Shown piece by piece: positions 43,244 through 51,370 of a stretch of 64,000 bases of DNA. The translations under genes were made by a program, and so were the position numbers. Position 1 is the stretch's first letter, and every line of letters begins with the position of its first letter. The notes under the pieces are model-generated. The model saw only the letters and a program-made list of their open reading frames with translations. It did no database searches and was not told the origin of the DNA. Source of the DNA: Mesobacillus jeotgali. GTDB lineage: Bacteria > Bacillota > Bacilli > Bacillales > Cytobacillaceae. The stretch spans positions 744,001 to 808,000 of the forward strand of contig NZ_FVZC01000007.1 of NCBI RefSeq assembly GCF_900166585.1, written 5' to 3'.

Positions 43244-44689
43244 ATGATGGATCAATTTAGGGTAGAAAAAGATTTTTTAGGAGAAAAGCTAGTTCCTTCT
43301 GATGCTTACTACGGTGTGCAGACTATGCGGGCAATAGAGAACTTTCCAATTACAGGGTCAAGGATTGATGAATCTCTAATCAAGGCAATGGCTGTTGTGA
43401 AGAAGGCTGCCGCGCTGGCGAATGCCGATATTGGCCAATTGGATCGAAGGATTGCCGATGCTATTTCTCTCGCGGCAGACGAAGTCATAAATGGAAAACT
43501 TCATGATCAGTTCATTGTAGACCCAATTCAGGGGGGCGCTGGTACCTCAATCAACATGAATACAAATGAAGTGATTGCAAATCGTGCACTTGAACTGATT
43601 GGAGAAGTGAAAGGGAATTACAAAAGGATCAGTCCGAATACGCATGTGAACATGGCTCAATCGACCAATGACTCCTTTCCTACTGCTATTCATTTATCCA
43701 CACTAATGACACTTAATCAATTGATTGAAGCAATGGAAGAACTGCATGAAGGCTTCATGTCTAAAGCAAATGAGTTTGATGGAATCATCAAAATGGGGAG
43801 GACCCATTTGCAGGATGCTGTGCCAATCCGGCTTGGGCAGGAATTTGCAGCGTATGCAAGAGTCCTAAAAAGAGATATTAAGAGGGTCAAGACTACAAGA
43901 GAGCATTTATATGAAGTGAACATGGGAGCCACTGCCGTTGGTACAGGGCTCAACGCTGATCCCGATTATATCGAGAAAGCTATCGGGTATTTGATTGAGT
44001 TTACCGGACTGCCGTTATCTGGTTCTGAAAATCTAGTGGACGGAACACAAAATACAGATTGCTATATTGAAGTTTCGGCCGCGTTAAAAGTTTGTATGCT
44101 GAACATGTCAAAGGTTGCCAATGACTTAAGGATGATGACATCCGGACCGCGATGCGGATTTGGTGAGATTAATCTTCCTGCACGCCAGCCTGGCTCTTCC
44201 ATCATGCCGGGGAAGGTAAACCCGGTTATGGCTGAAGTCCTTAATCAGAGTGCTTTCCAGGTTGTCGGAAATGATTTGACAATCAGTATGGCATCAGAAG
44301 CCGGCCAGTTTGAGCTGAATGTCATGGAACCTGTTATAGTGTTCAACCTTTTACAATCTATTAAAATCATGACAAATGTCTTCAATGTATTCCATGAACA
44401 TTGCTTGAGAGGCATCACAGCCAATGTCGAGAGGCTGGAAGCTTATGTGAATAATAGTGTCGGTGTGATCACAGCTATTAATCCTCATGTTGGATATGAA
44501 ACAGCCGCGTCCGTTGCAAGAGAAGCCATAGTCGCCAATAGAGCAGTCCGTGATATTGTTCTTGAACGAGGTGTATTAACAGCAGAGGAGTTAGATACCA
44601 TCCTTAATCCATTTGAGATGACCCATCCTGGGATAGCAGGCAAGGAATTAATCGAAAGGAAAAATCAAAGAGAAGCCGTTTTGCTTTAA
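43244..44689 (+). CDS. aspA: Aspartate ammonia-lyase
   Basis: 481 residues from MMDQFRVEKDFLGEK. Catalytic-loop signature GSSIMPGKVNPV near residue 322, plus NTHVNMAQSTNDSFPTA and GRTHLQDAVP; the ALKVCMLNMSKVANDLR context is that of aspartases rather than class II fumarases. Converts aspartate to fumarate plus ammonia. Start at 43244 with a weak GGGG site; longer readings run into the stem-loop. With DcuA it feeds fumarate to the reductase encoded next. Confidence 0.92.
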   Translation: MMDQFRVEKDFLGEKLVPSDAYYGVQTMRAIENFPITGSRIDESLIKAMAVVKKAAALANADIGQLDRRIADAISLAADEVINGKLHDQFIVDPIQGGAGTSINMNTNEVIANRALELIGEVKGNYKRISPNTHVNMAQSTNDSFPTAIHLSTLMTLNQLIEAMEELHEGFMSKANEFDGIIKMGRTHLQDAVPIRLGQEFAAYARVLKRDIKRVKTTREHLYEVNMGATAVGTGLNADPDYIEKAIGYLIEFTGLPLSGSENLVDGTQNTDCYIEVSAALKVCMLNMSKVANDLRMMTSGPRCGFGEINLPARQPGSSIMPGKVNPVMAEVLNQSAFQVVGNDLTISMASEAGQFELNVMEPVIVFNLLQSIKIMTNVFNVFHEHCLRGITANVERLEAYVNNSVGVITAINPHVGYETAASVAREAIVANRAVRDIVLERGVLTAEELDTILNPFEMTHPGIAGKELIERKNQREAVLL

Positions 44690-44715
44690 AGAGTGCATGA
44701 AAAGGAGGCAGATTG

Positions 44716-45333
44716 ATGTTAGAGCGTGGAAAAAATCAGCATTTATATCGAAAACTACATTCATTGTCAGGAATCATCCCAGTAGGGGTGTTCCTGACTG
44801 TTCACTTATTTGTGAACTATACAGCAACTTGGGGGCAGGATGCTTATAACATTGCTGCAGGAATTATGGTGAATCTGCCATTCAAATACTTCCTTGAAGC
44901 GTTTATTATTTTTATCCCGATGTATTTCCATGCAATATACGGCCTTTATATTGCGCTTCAGGCTAAGAATAATGTTGGAAGATATGGATATACGCGGAAT
45001 TGGAGGTTCTTTTTACAAAGACTTACGGGAGTGATTACCTTTATCTTTGTCACCTGGCACATTTGGGAAACGAAAATCCAGGTGGAGTTTTTTGGCGCAG
45101 AGGCGAACTATCATTTGATGGCCAACATTGTAAATGACCCATTTTCACTGACTCTTTATATTATAGGAATTGTTTCAGCGGTATACCATTTTGCAAATGG
45201 TATCTGGACCTTCCTGATTACTTGGGGAATCACTGTATCGCCTAAATCCCAAAAAGCTTCTTCATATATTACTTTCGGTTTATTTGTCGTACTATCCATC
45301 ATTGGTGTACGCGCAATTTTAGCATTTGCTTAA
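44716..45333 (+). CDS. sdhC: Succinate dehydrogenase/fumarate reductase cytochrome b558 subunit
   Basis: 205 residues with five membrane segments and haem-ligand histidines in HSLSGIIPVG, FLTVHLFVNY, PMYFHAIYG, FVTWHIW and VYHFANG, the di-haem pattern of Bacillus SdhC. Links the enzyme to menaquinone. ATG 44716 has AAAGGAGG 7 nt upstream. Confidence 0.93.
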   Translation: MLERGKNQHLYRKLHSLSGIIPVGVFLTVHLFVNYTATWGQDAYNIAAGIMVNLPFKYFLEAFIIFIPMYFHAIYGLYIALQAKNNVGRYGYTRNWRFFLQRLTGVITFIFVTWHIWETKIQVEFFGAEANYHLMANIVNDPFSLTLYIIGIVSAVYHFANGIWTFLITWGITVSPKSQKASSYITFGLFVVLSIIGVRAILAFA

Positions 45334-45356
45334 TAGTTGGATAGGAGGGCATTCAT

Positions 45357-47120
45357 ATGAGTAAAGGAAGAATCGTGATTGTAGGCGGAGGGCTTGCAGG
45401 GCTTATGGCAGCAATCAAGATTGCCGAGAAAGGAACTATGGTCGATTTATTTTCAATCGTTCCTGTGAAAAGATCGCACTCGGTCTGTGCGCAAGGCGGT
45501 ATCAATGGAGCAGTTAATACTAAAGGGGAGAACGATTCTCCGTGGGAACATTTTGACGACTCTGTCTACGGAGGGGATTTTCTTGCCAATCAGCCACCTG
45601 TAAAGGCCATGTGCGAAGCGGCACCAAAGATCATTCACATGTTTGACAGGATGGGAGTCATGTTCAATCGCACTCCAGAAGGTCTGCTCGATTTCAGGAG
45701 ATTTGGCGGTACGCAACATCACCGTACTGCATTCGCTGGTGCAACAACCGGGCAGCAGCTGCTCTATGCATTGGATGAACAGGTGAGGATGTTTGAAACC
45801 AAAGGACTGGTAACGAAATATGAGAACTGGGAATTTGTATCGGCAATTTTAGATGATACAGGGGTCTGCAGAGGAATTACTGCGCAAAATCTCAGGACTA
45901 TGGAAATGAAAGCATTCAGCGCAGATGCTGTCATTATAGCAACTGGAGGTCCCGGGTTAATTTTTGGAAAATCAACGAATTCCACGATTAATACCGGATA
46001 TGCTGCTGCAAGGTTATATGAACAAGGCGCTTTGTATGCTAATGGAGAATTCATTCAAATCCACCCAACAGCCATACCTGGTGATGATAAAAACCGCTTA
46101 ATGAGTGAATCTGCACGTGGGGAAGGAGGGCGTGTCTGGACGTACAAAGAAGGAAAGCCTTGGTATTTCCTTGAGGAAAAATACCCTGCTTATGGAAATT
46201 TAGTGCCCAGGGATATCGCGACCAGGGAAATTTTCGATGTGTGCGTGAACCAAAAGCTGGGGATTGATGGAGAGAACAAAGTCTATCTGGATTTGTCACA
46301 TATAGATTCACGCCAGCTTGATATAAAGCTGGGAGGAATTATGGAAATTTATGAAAAGTTCATGGGAGATGATCCGCGGAAGGTGCCGATGAAAATTTTC
46401 CCAGCTGTCCATTATTCTATGGGGGGACTATGGGTAGATTACCAGCAACAAACAAAAATCCCGGGTTTATTTGCCGCAGGGGAATGTGATTACTCACAGC
46501 ACGGTGCAAACCGCTTAGGCGCCAATTCATTGTTATCCGCTGTCTACGGAGGCATGGTTGCTGGTCCTTCTGCCCTGGAATATGTATATGGACTGGATAA
46601 ATCTGCAGGTTCGCTTTCTTCCAGCTTCTACGACAAATTTGTTCAGGAAGATGAGAGAAAATACAATGCCATCCTTAAAATGGATGGAAACGAAAATTCC
46701 TATCTTCTCCATAAGGAGCTAGGGGAATTGATGACAGCAAATGTAACGGTTGTCCGTGAAAATAAAAAACTGAAAATGACTTACGAAAAACTTCACGAGT
46801 TCAAGGAGCGTTTTCAAAGAATCAATATTGAAGATACGGCAAAATGGAGCAATTCAGGGGCGTCATTCACTAGACAGTTGGAAGGCATGATTAATTTAGC
46901 ACATGTTATTACCAAGGGAGCATACCAGAGGAATGAAAGCCGTGGAGCCCACTATAAGCCGGAGTTTCCAGAGAGAAATGATGAAGAGTGGCTGAAAACA
47001 ACGATGGCGAGATTCAATGAAAATTCGAAACAGCCAGACCTGTTTTATGAGGATGTTGACGTGTCTTTGATAAAGCCAAGAAAACGTGACTACACAAAAT
47101 CCAAGAAGGGAGTAAAATAA
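45357..47120 (+). CDS. sdhA: Succinate dehydrogenase/fumarate reductase flavoprotein subunit
   Basis: 587 residues. FAD motif VIVGGGLAGLMAA at the start, covalent-FAD His region KRSHSVCAQGGINGA, QIHPTAIPGDD, SARGEGGRVW and the active-site HYSMGGLWVD. Catalyses succinate-fumarate interconversion at the inner membrane face. RBS AGGAGGG. Sequence cannot tell which direction dominates; operon context suggests fumarate reduction. Confidence 0.95.
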   Translation: MSKGRIVIVGGGLAGLMAAIKIAEKGTMVDLFSIVPVKRSHSVCAQGGINGAVNTKGENDSPWEHFDDSVYGGDFLANQPPVKAMCEAAPKIIHMFDRMGVMFNRTPEGLLDFRRFGGTQHHRTAFAGATTGQQLLYALDEQVRMFETKGLVTKYENWEFVSAILDDTGVCRGITAQNLRTMEMKAFSADAVIIATGGPGLIFGKSTNSTINTGYAAARLYEQGALYANGEFIQIHPTAIPGDDKNRLMSESARGEGGRVWTYKEGKPWYFLEEKYPAYGNLVPRDIATREIFDVCVNQKLGIDGENKVYLDLSHIDSRQLDIKLGGIMEIYEKFMGDDPRKVPMKIFPAVHYSMGGLWVDYQQQTKIPGLFAAGECDYSQHGANRLGANSLLSAVYGGMVAGPSALEYVYGLDKSAGSLSSSFYDKFVQEDERKYNAILKMDGNENSYLLHKELGELMTANVTVVRENKKLKMTYEKLHEFKERFQRINIEDTAKWSNSGASFTRQLEGMINLAHVITKGAYQRNESRGAHYKPEFPERNDEEWLKTTMARFNENSKQPDLFYEDVDVSLIKPRKRDYTKSKKGVK

Positions 47121-47122
47121 TC

Positions 47123-47878
47123 ATGTCATCCCACGACAAAATCCATTTGATGATTAAACGGCAAAAGGATGCGAGCGCCACTCCTTATCTTGAAGAGTTT
47201 TACGTACCATACCGATCGAATATGAACATCATTTCAGCCTTAATGGAAATACAAAAGCATCCAGTCAACCGAAAAGGGGAGAAGACGACTCCAGTAATCT
47301 GGGAATCCGTTTGTCTTGAAGAAGTTTGTGGAGCTTGTTCAATGGTTATCAACGGGAAACCAAGGCAGGCATGTTCCTCATTAATTGACCAGCTGGAGCA
47401 GCCAATCAGAATTGAGCCATTGAGCACATTTCCTGTTATGAGAGATTTGGCAGTAGATCGTCAACGTATGTTTGATTCCTTAAAAAAAGTAAAAGCGTGG
47501 ATACCTATTGACGGTACACATGATTTAGGGCCAGGGCCAAGAATGTCAGAAAACACCAGGGAATGGGCATACGAACTCTCAAAGTGCATGACGTGTGGCT
47601 GCTGCCTTGAAGCCTGTCCAAATGTCAACAATCAATCACCATTTATTGGACCTGCTCCGCTATCACAAGTCCGTTTATTTAATGCCCATCCTACAGGAGC
47701 TATGCATAAGGCAGAACGGATTGCAGCTATCATGGGAGAAGGAGGAATCACTACATGCGGCAATTCCCAGAACTGTGTAGAAGTCTGCCCTAAAGGCATC
47801 CCTCTGACCACATCTATTGCCCACTTGAATCGCCAGGTAACCCTTCATTCCTTCAAAACTTACTTTGGAGATTATTAA
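47123..47878 (+). CDS. sdhB: Succinate dehydrogenase/fumarate reductase iron-sulphur subunit
   Basis: 251 residues. [2Fe-2S] ligands in CLEEVCGACSM...QAC, then CMTCGCCLEACP and CGNSQNCVEVCPKG for the [4Fe-4S] and [3Fe-4S] clusters. Passes electrons between SdhA and SdhC. Starts 2 nt after sdhA with AAGGGAG upstream. Last gene of the operon. Confidence 0.95.
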   Translation: MSSHDKIHLMIKRQKDASATPYLEEFYVPYRSNMNIISALMEIQKHPVNRKGEKTTPVIWESVCLEEVCGACSMVINGKPRQACSSLIDQLEQPIRIEPLSTFPVMRDLAVDRQRMFDSLKKVKAWIPIDGTHDLGPGPRMSENTREWAYELSKCMTCGCCLEACPNVNNQSPFIGPAPLSQVRLFNAHPTGAMHKAERIAAIMGEGGITTCGNSQNCVEVCPKGIPLTTSIAHLNRQVTLHSFKTYFGDY

Positions 47879-47914
47879 AACAGTATATGAGAAATAAAAA
47901 AACTTTAAAAATTA

Positions 47915-47942
47915 AAAAAGCGAACCGGATCCGGTTCGCTTT
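47915..47942. terminator. Terminator after sdhB
   Basis: Near-perfect palindrome AAAGCGAACCGG / CCGGTTCGCTTT. The T-run is short on the plus strand and longer (TTTTTT) on the minus strand, so probably bidirectional. Confidence 0.75.
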
Positions 47943-48242
47943 CAAGTAACTTGCTACTCCACAAGATGTATAAGAAATCATCCATTTATAAACTTTGCCG
48001 CGGTACAAAATTCCACTTGACCATTTTTAACCTAAACGACGCAAGCCCTACCTCTCTTGCATCCTTACGGCTCCGAAGCCGATCCAGTGTGAATAAGTTG
48101 TTACCTAAAAATAAAAGCAGAACGCCATTAATTGTTTACATTATATTTGTTGTGATTCAAGTTACTTCTTTTTGGCGAAGCTTATTTATTATATTACATT
48201 TTCCTGGTAATGTCAAATGCAATTTACAAATGTTTGAATTCC
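47943..48242. other. Intergenic region sdhB / SASP gene
   Basis: 300 bp, low coding quality; a 108-codon open frame at 47951-48277 has no ribosome site or recognisable protein and overlaps the SASP gene. I see nothing else. Confidence 0.5.
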
Positions 48243-48494
48243 TTACTGTTTACGTAAATTTTCCTGTGCCATTTTGACGAGCTCCCGAACCATACTTCCT
48301 CCCAGCCTGCCGCCAACTTTTCCTGCTTCCCGTGTTGTGAGATTACCGTTATAGCCCTTCTTCAATGGAACACCGACTTCTCTTGCTGTTTCAAATTTTG
48401 CATCCTCTGATTTCATTGTTCCAGCTACCTGTGCTTTTAAATCATCGAGTGCTCTCCTGGCTTCCGGTACAAGGATCTTATTCCTTCTTGACAT
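48243..48494 (-). CDS. Small acid-soluble spore protein, alpha/beta type
   Basis: 83 residues. Contains LVPEARRALDDLK, the germination-protease site region KFETAREVGVPL, and YNGNLTTREAGKVGGRLGGSMVRELVKMAQ, the two conserved DNA-binding segments of alpha/beta SASPs. Coats and protects spore DNA. GGAGG before the ATG (with ATGACCA spacer). Expected to be made in the forespore under sigma-G. Confidence 0.94.
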   Translation of the reverse strand: MSRRNKILVPEARRALDDLKAQVAGTMKSEDAKFETAREVGVPLKKGYNGNLTTREAGKVGGRLGGSMVRELVKMAQENLRKQ

Positions 48495-48639
48495 TGGTCA
48501 TTCCTCCAGTGAATTGAGTAAAATCCTGTTAGTATTATTTGTTATCTATGCGTTTTTTATTGATTAAATAGAGAGATTAAGCCTGATGTTTTGTCTGCAT
48601 GTAAAAAGGGTAAAATAGTGATAATAAATATCCTCATGT

Positions 48640-48792
48640 TTATCAACAATTAAAAAGTATATTTGTTAAGTATTCCACAGGTTTATCCACATTATCCACA
48701 AAAAAGATGAAGAAAATTAAGTAGGCTTAGAAATCTTTATAATTATATGCTTCCTCAATGTTTATCCACATTATTCACATACTTGTTGATAA
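48640..48792. other. Cluster of DnaA boxes
   Basis: Perfect TTATCCACA at 48683-48691, 48692-48700 and 48762-48770; one-mismatch TTATTCACA at 48771-48779, TTATCAACA at 48640-48648 and, on the other strand, at 48784-48792. Two pairs abut head to tail. The region 48495-48974 has no gene. Confidence 0.75.
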
Positions 48793-48925
48793 CCTTTTTT
48801 TGAACATTTAGTGAACCTGCTTGTTTAATGATGAAGTTAAGTGTAAAGTAAACGTATCCCGAGTTAGTGAAATATTTCACAAATAAATAATTCCCCTTTG
48901 CTAACCGGAAATCTCCCCTTACCCT

Positions 48926-48965
48926 AAGAGAAAAAGCAGAATCAGTCGATTCTGCTTTTTCTCTT
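48926..48965 (-). terminator. Terminator of yfhD
   Basis: AAGAGAAAAAGCAGAATC / GATTCTGCTTTTTCTCTT with 4-nt loop. Confidence 0.88.
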
Positions 48966-48974
48966 GTTAGGAGG

Positions 48975-49160
48975 TTATTTTCTTCTGCTTTTTGCACGCT
49001 GGTCAGCAGCCTTTGAACGTGCCATGGCTTCGAGGTCTTCATGGTCAGCTAAATCACGATCAAATTCCACATCAAGTCCATCAGATTTCATATTTTTTGG
49101 AACTTGCGGAAGGGATGCCTTATTACGATTTCGTGTTTTATGTCCATGTGCTCTTCCCAT
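48975..49160 (-). CDS. yfhD: YfhD family protein
   Basis: 61 residues, highly charged: MGRAHGHKTRNRNK, then SDGLDVEFDRDLADHEDLEA and a basic tail. Matches YfhD in length, sequence and neighbours (yfhE upstream, yfhF next). Function unknown; possibly spore associated. AAAGGGG before ATG. Confidence 0.88.
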   Translation of the reverse strand: MGRAHGHKTRNRNKASLPQVPKNMKSDGLDVEFDRDLADHEDLEAMARSKAADQRAKSRRK

Positions 49161-49183
49161 TCGAAAAAACCCCTTTCAAATTG

Positions 49184-49216
49184 AAAAGTACGGAAATGAT
49201 TTATTTCCGTACTTTT
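49184..49216 (-). terminator. Terminator of yfhE
   Basis: AAAAGTACGGAAAT / ATTTCCGTACTTTT with a short loop, between yfhE and yfhD. Confidence 0.82.
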
Positions 49217-49248
49217 ATGTTCCTCCAAACGAAGGGGGTTAATGCCTA

Positions 49249-49368
49249 TTATCTCTTTCCATTTGTATAGCCGCCGGCTCTGTCTGCTTTTTTGAATTCA
49301 CGGCTATATGTAACTTCCTGCATGCTTGATAACGTGTTCTTTGTCGTATCCCTTTTCTTCTTATCCAA
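49249..49368 (-). CDS. yfhE: YfhE family small protein (39 aa)
   Basis: Translation begins MDKKKRDTTKNTLSSMQEV and continues TYSREFKKADRAGGYTNGKR, which matches the short YfhE family. TTG start with AAGGGTGA upstream, and a terminator follows. Conserved position between yfhF and yfhD. Function unknown. Confidence 0.88.
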   Translation of the reverse strand: MDKKKRDTTKNTLSSMQEVTYSREFKKADRAGGYTNGKR

Positions 49369-49436
49369 AATAAATTCACCCTTTCAAAAATGATTTACCT
49401 TACAAGTATTTCCTTGTTGAAAGGGATTAAACAGAA

Positions 49437-50333
49437 TTACTTATCTAAAATTTCCTTTAGAGCTTTTCCTAGGTCAGGATACTTGAACGTAAAACCTGCT
49501 TTAAGCAGTTTTTCAGGTATTGCATTCTGACCTTCCAATACGAGCATGCTCATTTCCCCTAGAGCGAGTTTTAATGCAAAAGCCGGGACGGGCAGCCAAT
49601 GTGGCCGTTCCATTACTTGGGATAAGGTTTTTCCAAACTGATCCATAGTGACCGGGGAAGGAGAAACAAAATTAATGGGTCCCTCCAGGTGTGGATTCTC
49701 GATTGCAAAATAAATACTGCGGATGACGTCTTCAAGATGAATCCAGGAGAGCCATTGAGAACCTGACCCAACTTTTCCGCCCGCAAATAATTGGTAAGGT
49801 AAGAGCATTCTCGGCAGTGCTCCGCCATTTTTATCAAGAATCAAACCGAAACGGCATAAAACTACCCGGGTACCAAACTCTTTTACCTCGTTTGCAGAAG
49901 CTTCCCAGTTTTTTACCGTATCAGCCAGAAAGTCATGACCGGGTCCAGATTGTTCATCAAATTTCCCTGTCAGTGATGTTCCGTAATAGCCCACTGCACT
50001 AGCGTTTATTAGAACATCAGGTTTTCTATTTAGTGCCTTGATGATTCTTTTTACTTCAGCGGTTGATTTAATCCGGCTATCCATTATCTTCTGTTTGTAC
50101 TCTTCAGTCCATCTTCCATTAATCGTCGCACCAGCAAGATTGACTATTGCGTCAATTCCCTCTAGGTCTGCTTCTGGCCGGTCCCCTGGATTCAGCCACT
50201 GAACAAATTTCGGATTTTGCCCTTTTTCTTTTACTTTCCGCGTTAAAATAAGCACTTCATGTCCACTATGAACCAATTCACTGCTTAATGCCTTGCCGAC
50301 TAGGCCTGTACCTCCGGTGATGGCAATTTTCAT
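49437..50333 (-). CDS. yfhF: TIGR01777-type NAD-dependent epimerase (YfhF)
   Basis: 298 residues. Rossmann motif ITGGTGLVGKAL at 5-16, INASAVGYYGTS (YxxxK site largely lost, as usual in this subfamily), and the C-terminal DUF1731 part (LKAGFTFKYPDLGKAL). Atypical SDR; substrate unknown. RBS AAGGAGG. Divergent from recX. Confidence 0.9.
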   Translation of the reverse strand: MKIAITGGTGLVGKALSSELVHSGHEVLILTRKVKEKGQNPKFVQWLNPGDRPEADLEGIDAIVNLAGATINGRWTEEYKQKIMDSRIKSTAEVKRIIKALNRKPDVLINASAVGYYGTSLTGKFDEQSGPGHDFLADTVKNWEASANEVKEFGTRVVLCRFGLILDKNGGALPRMLLPYQLFAGGKVGSGSQWLSWIHLEDVIRSIYFAIENPHLEGPINFVSPSPVTMDQFGKTLSQVMERPHWLPVPAFALKLALGEMSMLVLEGQNAIPEKLLKAGFTFKYPDLGKALKEILDK

Positions 50334-50432
50334 AAGTTTCCTCCTTACTTCTTCTCTTGTCTATATAGTACTGCTTTTAACATGATAAACCTCCTTTGAA
50401 TGTGTTAAAGTTTCTTTAGAGGTGAAAAACAT

Positions 50433-51245
50433 ATGCCAGTCATTTCAAAAATCTCAGTTCAGAAACACAATAAAGACAGATACAGTATTTTTACCGACAG
50501 CGGAAGGGGAGAAGAGTATGCCTTCAGTGTCGACGAAGATGTTTTAATCAAATACAACCTGAAAAAAGGAATGGAACTGGATGACTTTGCGGTGACGGAA
50601 ATGCTTTTCCAGGACGACATTAGGAAAGCCTATAATACGGCAATCAATTATCTTTCACATCGCATGCGGTCAGAGTCCGAAGTCAGGGAACATCTTAAGA
50701 AAAAAGAAATTTCAGATTCGGTCATAAAGGAAGCCATCCATAAATTATATGAATTCAAATTCCTGAATGATGAGGAATTTGCCAGTGCGTTTGTTCGGAC
50801 ACAATTGAATACGACGGATAAAGGCGCTGACGTCATAAAGTTGGAACTAAAGCAAAAAGGGATTGCCCCTGATTTGATCACTAAAGTGGTCGATGAAGTT
50901 TCATTTGATGAACAGTTGGAAAAGGCTAGGAAACTCAGTGAAAAATATGCTGTGAAAAACAAGAAGGACTCTTCAAGAGTATTGAAGCAAAAAATTGAGC
51001 AGATGCTGAAACGCAAAGGATATTCTTTTTCCATAATTCGTGCGGCTTTGGACGAGACAGAAATAGAAAAAGAAGACGATGCCGAAATGGATGCTTTGAG
51101 GATGCAAGGTGAAAAACTGTACAATAAATACAGTAAGCTTCCAGAACGGGAATGCAGGCAGAAGCTAAAGATGGCCCTATATCGAAAAGGGTTCCCAATG
51201 GATATGATTGATAAATTCATTTTGGAAAAAGAAAATGAGGAATAA
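50433..51245 (+). CDS. recX: Recombination regulator RecX
   Basis: 270 residues, the long RecX form of bacilli. Three-helix repeats: AYNTAINYLSHRMRSESEVREHLKKK, LYEFKFLNDEEFASAFVRTQ, KGYSFSIIRAAL and RKGFPMDMIDKFI. Modulates RecA filaments. RBS AGAGGTGA. Its stop codon is 2 nt before the direct repeat of IS copy 2. Confidence 0.93.
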   Translation: MPVISKISVQKHNKDRYSIFTDSGRGEEYAFSVDEDVLIKYNLKKGMELDDFAVTEMLFQDDIRKAYNTAINYLSHRMRSESEVREHLKKKEISDSVIKEAIHKLYEFKFLNDEEFASAFVRTQLNTTDKGADVIKLELKQKGIAPDLITKVVDEVSFDEQLEKARKLSEKYAVKNKKDSSRVLKQKIEQMLKRKGYSFSIIRAALDETEIEKEDDAEMDALRMQGEKLYNKYSKLPERECRQKLKMALYRKGFPMDMIDKFILEKENEE

Positions 51246-51247
51246 AA

Positions 51248-51271
51248 AAATCATGACAACTGTCATGATTT
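51248..51271. repeat. Left direct repeat of IS copy 2 (hairpin)
   Basis: 24-bp perfect palindrome, arms AAATCATGACA / TGTCATGATTT around AC. Identical copy at 53011-53034. It was the terminator between recX and the convergent SDR gene. Confidence 0.92.
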
Positions 51272-51284
51272 CAGTTTGTCGACA

Positions 51285-51320
51285 AAAGGGGTTCGGAATG
51301 CTCTCATTCCGAACCCCTTT
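51285..51320 (-). terminator. Internal IS hairpin downstream of transposase, copy 2
   Basis: AAAGGGGTTCGGAATG-CTCT-CATTCCGAACCCCTTT, perfect 16-bp arms. Confidence 0.8.
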
Positions 51321-51370
51321 TTGAATTTCACCCTATTTTTCATAAAAAATAGACCTTATTATCTTAACTT

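Noticed and set aside
47951..48277. 108-codon open frame
   Set aside because: No ribosome site, overlaps the SASP gene on the other strand, and the translation has no protein-like family features.
48866..48881. AGTGA-N6-TCACA, one mismatch from an Fnr box
   Set aside because: About 370 bp upstream of the SASP gene start and with no anaerobic gene nearby; probably chance in AT-rich DNA.
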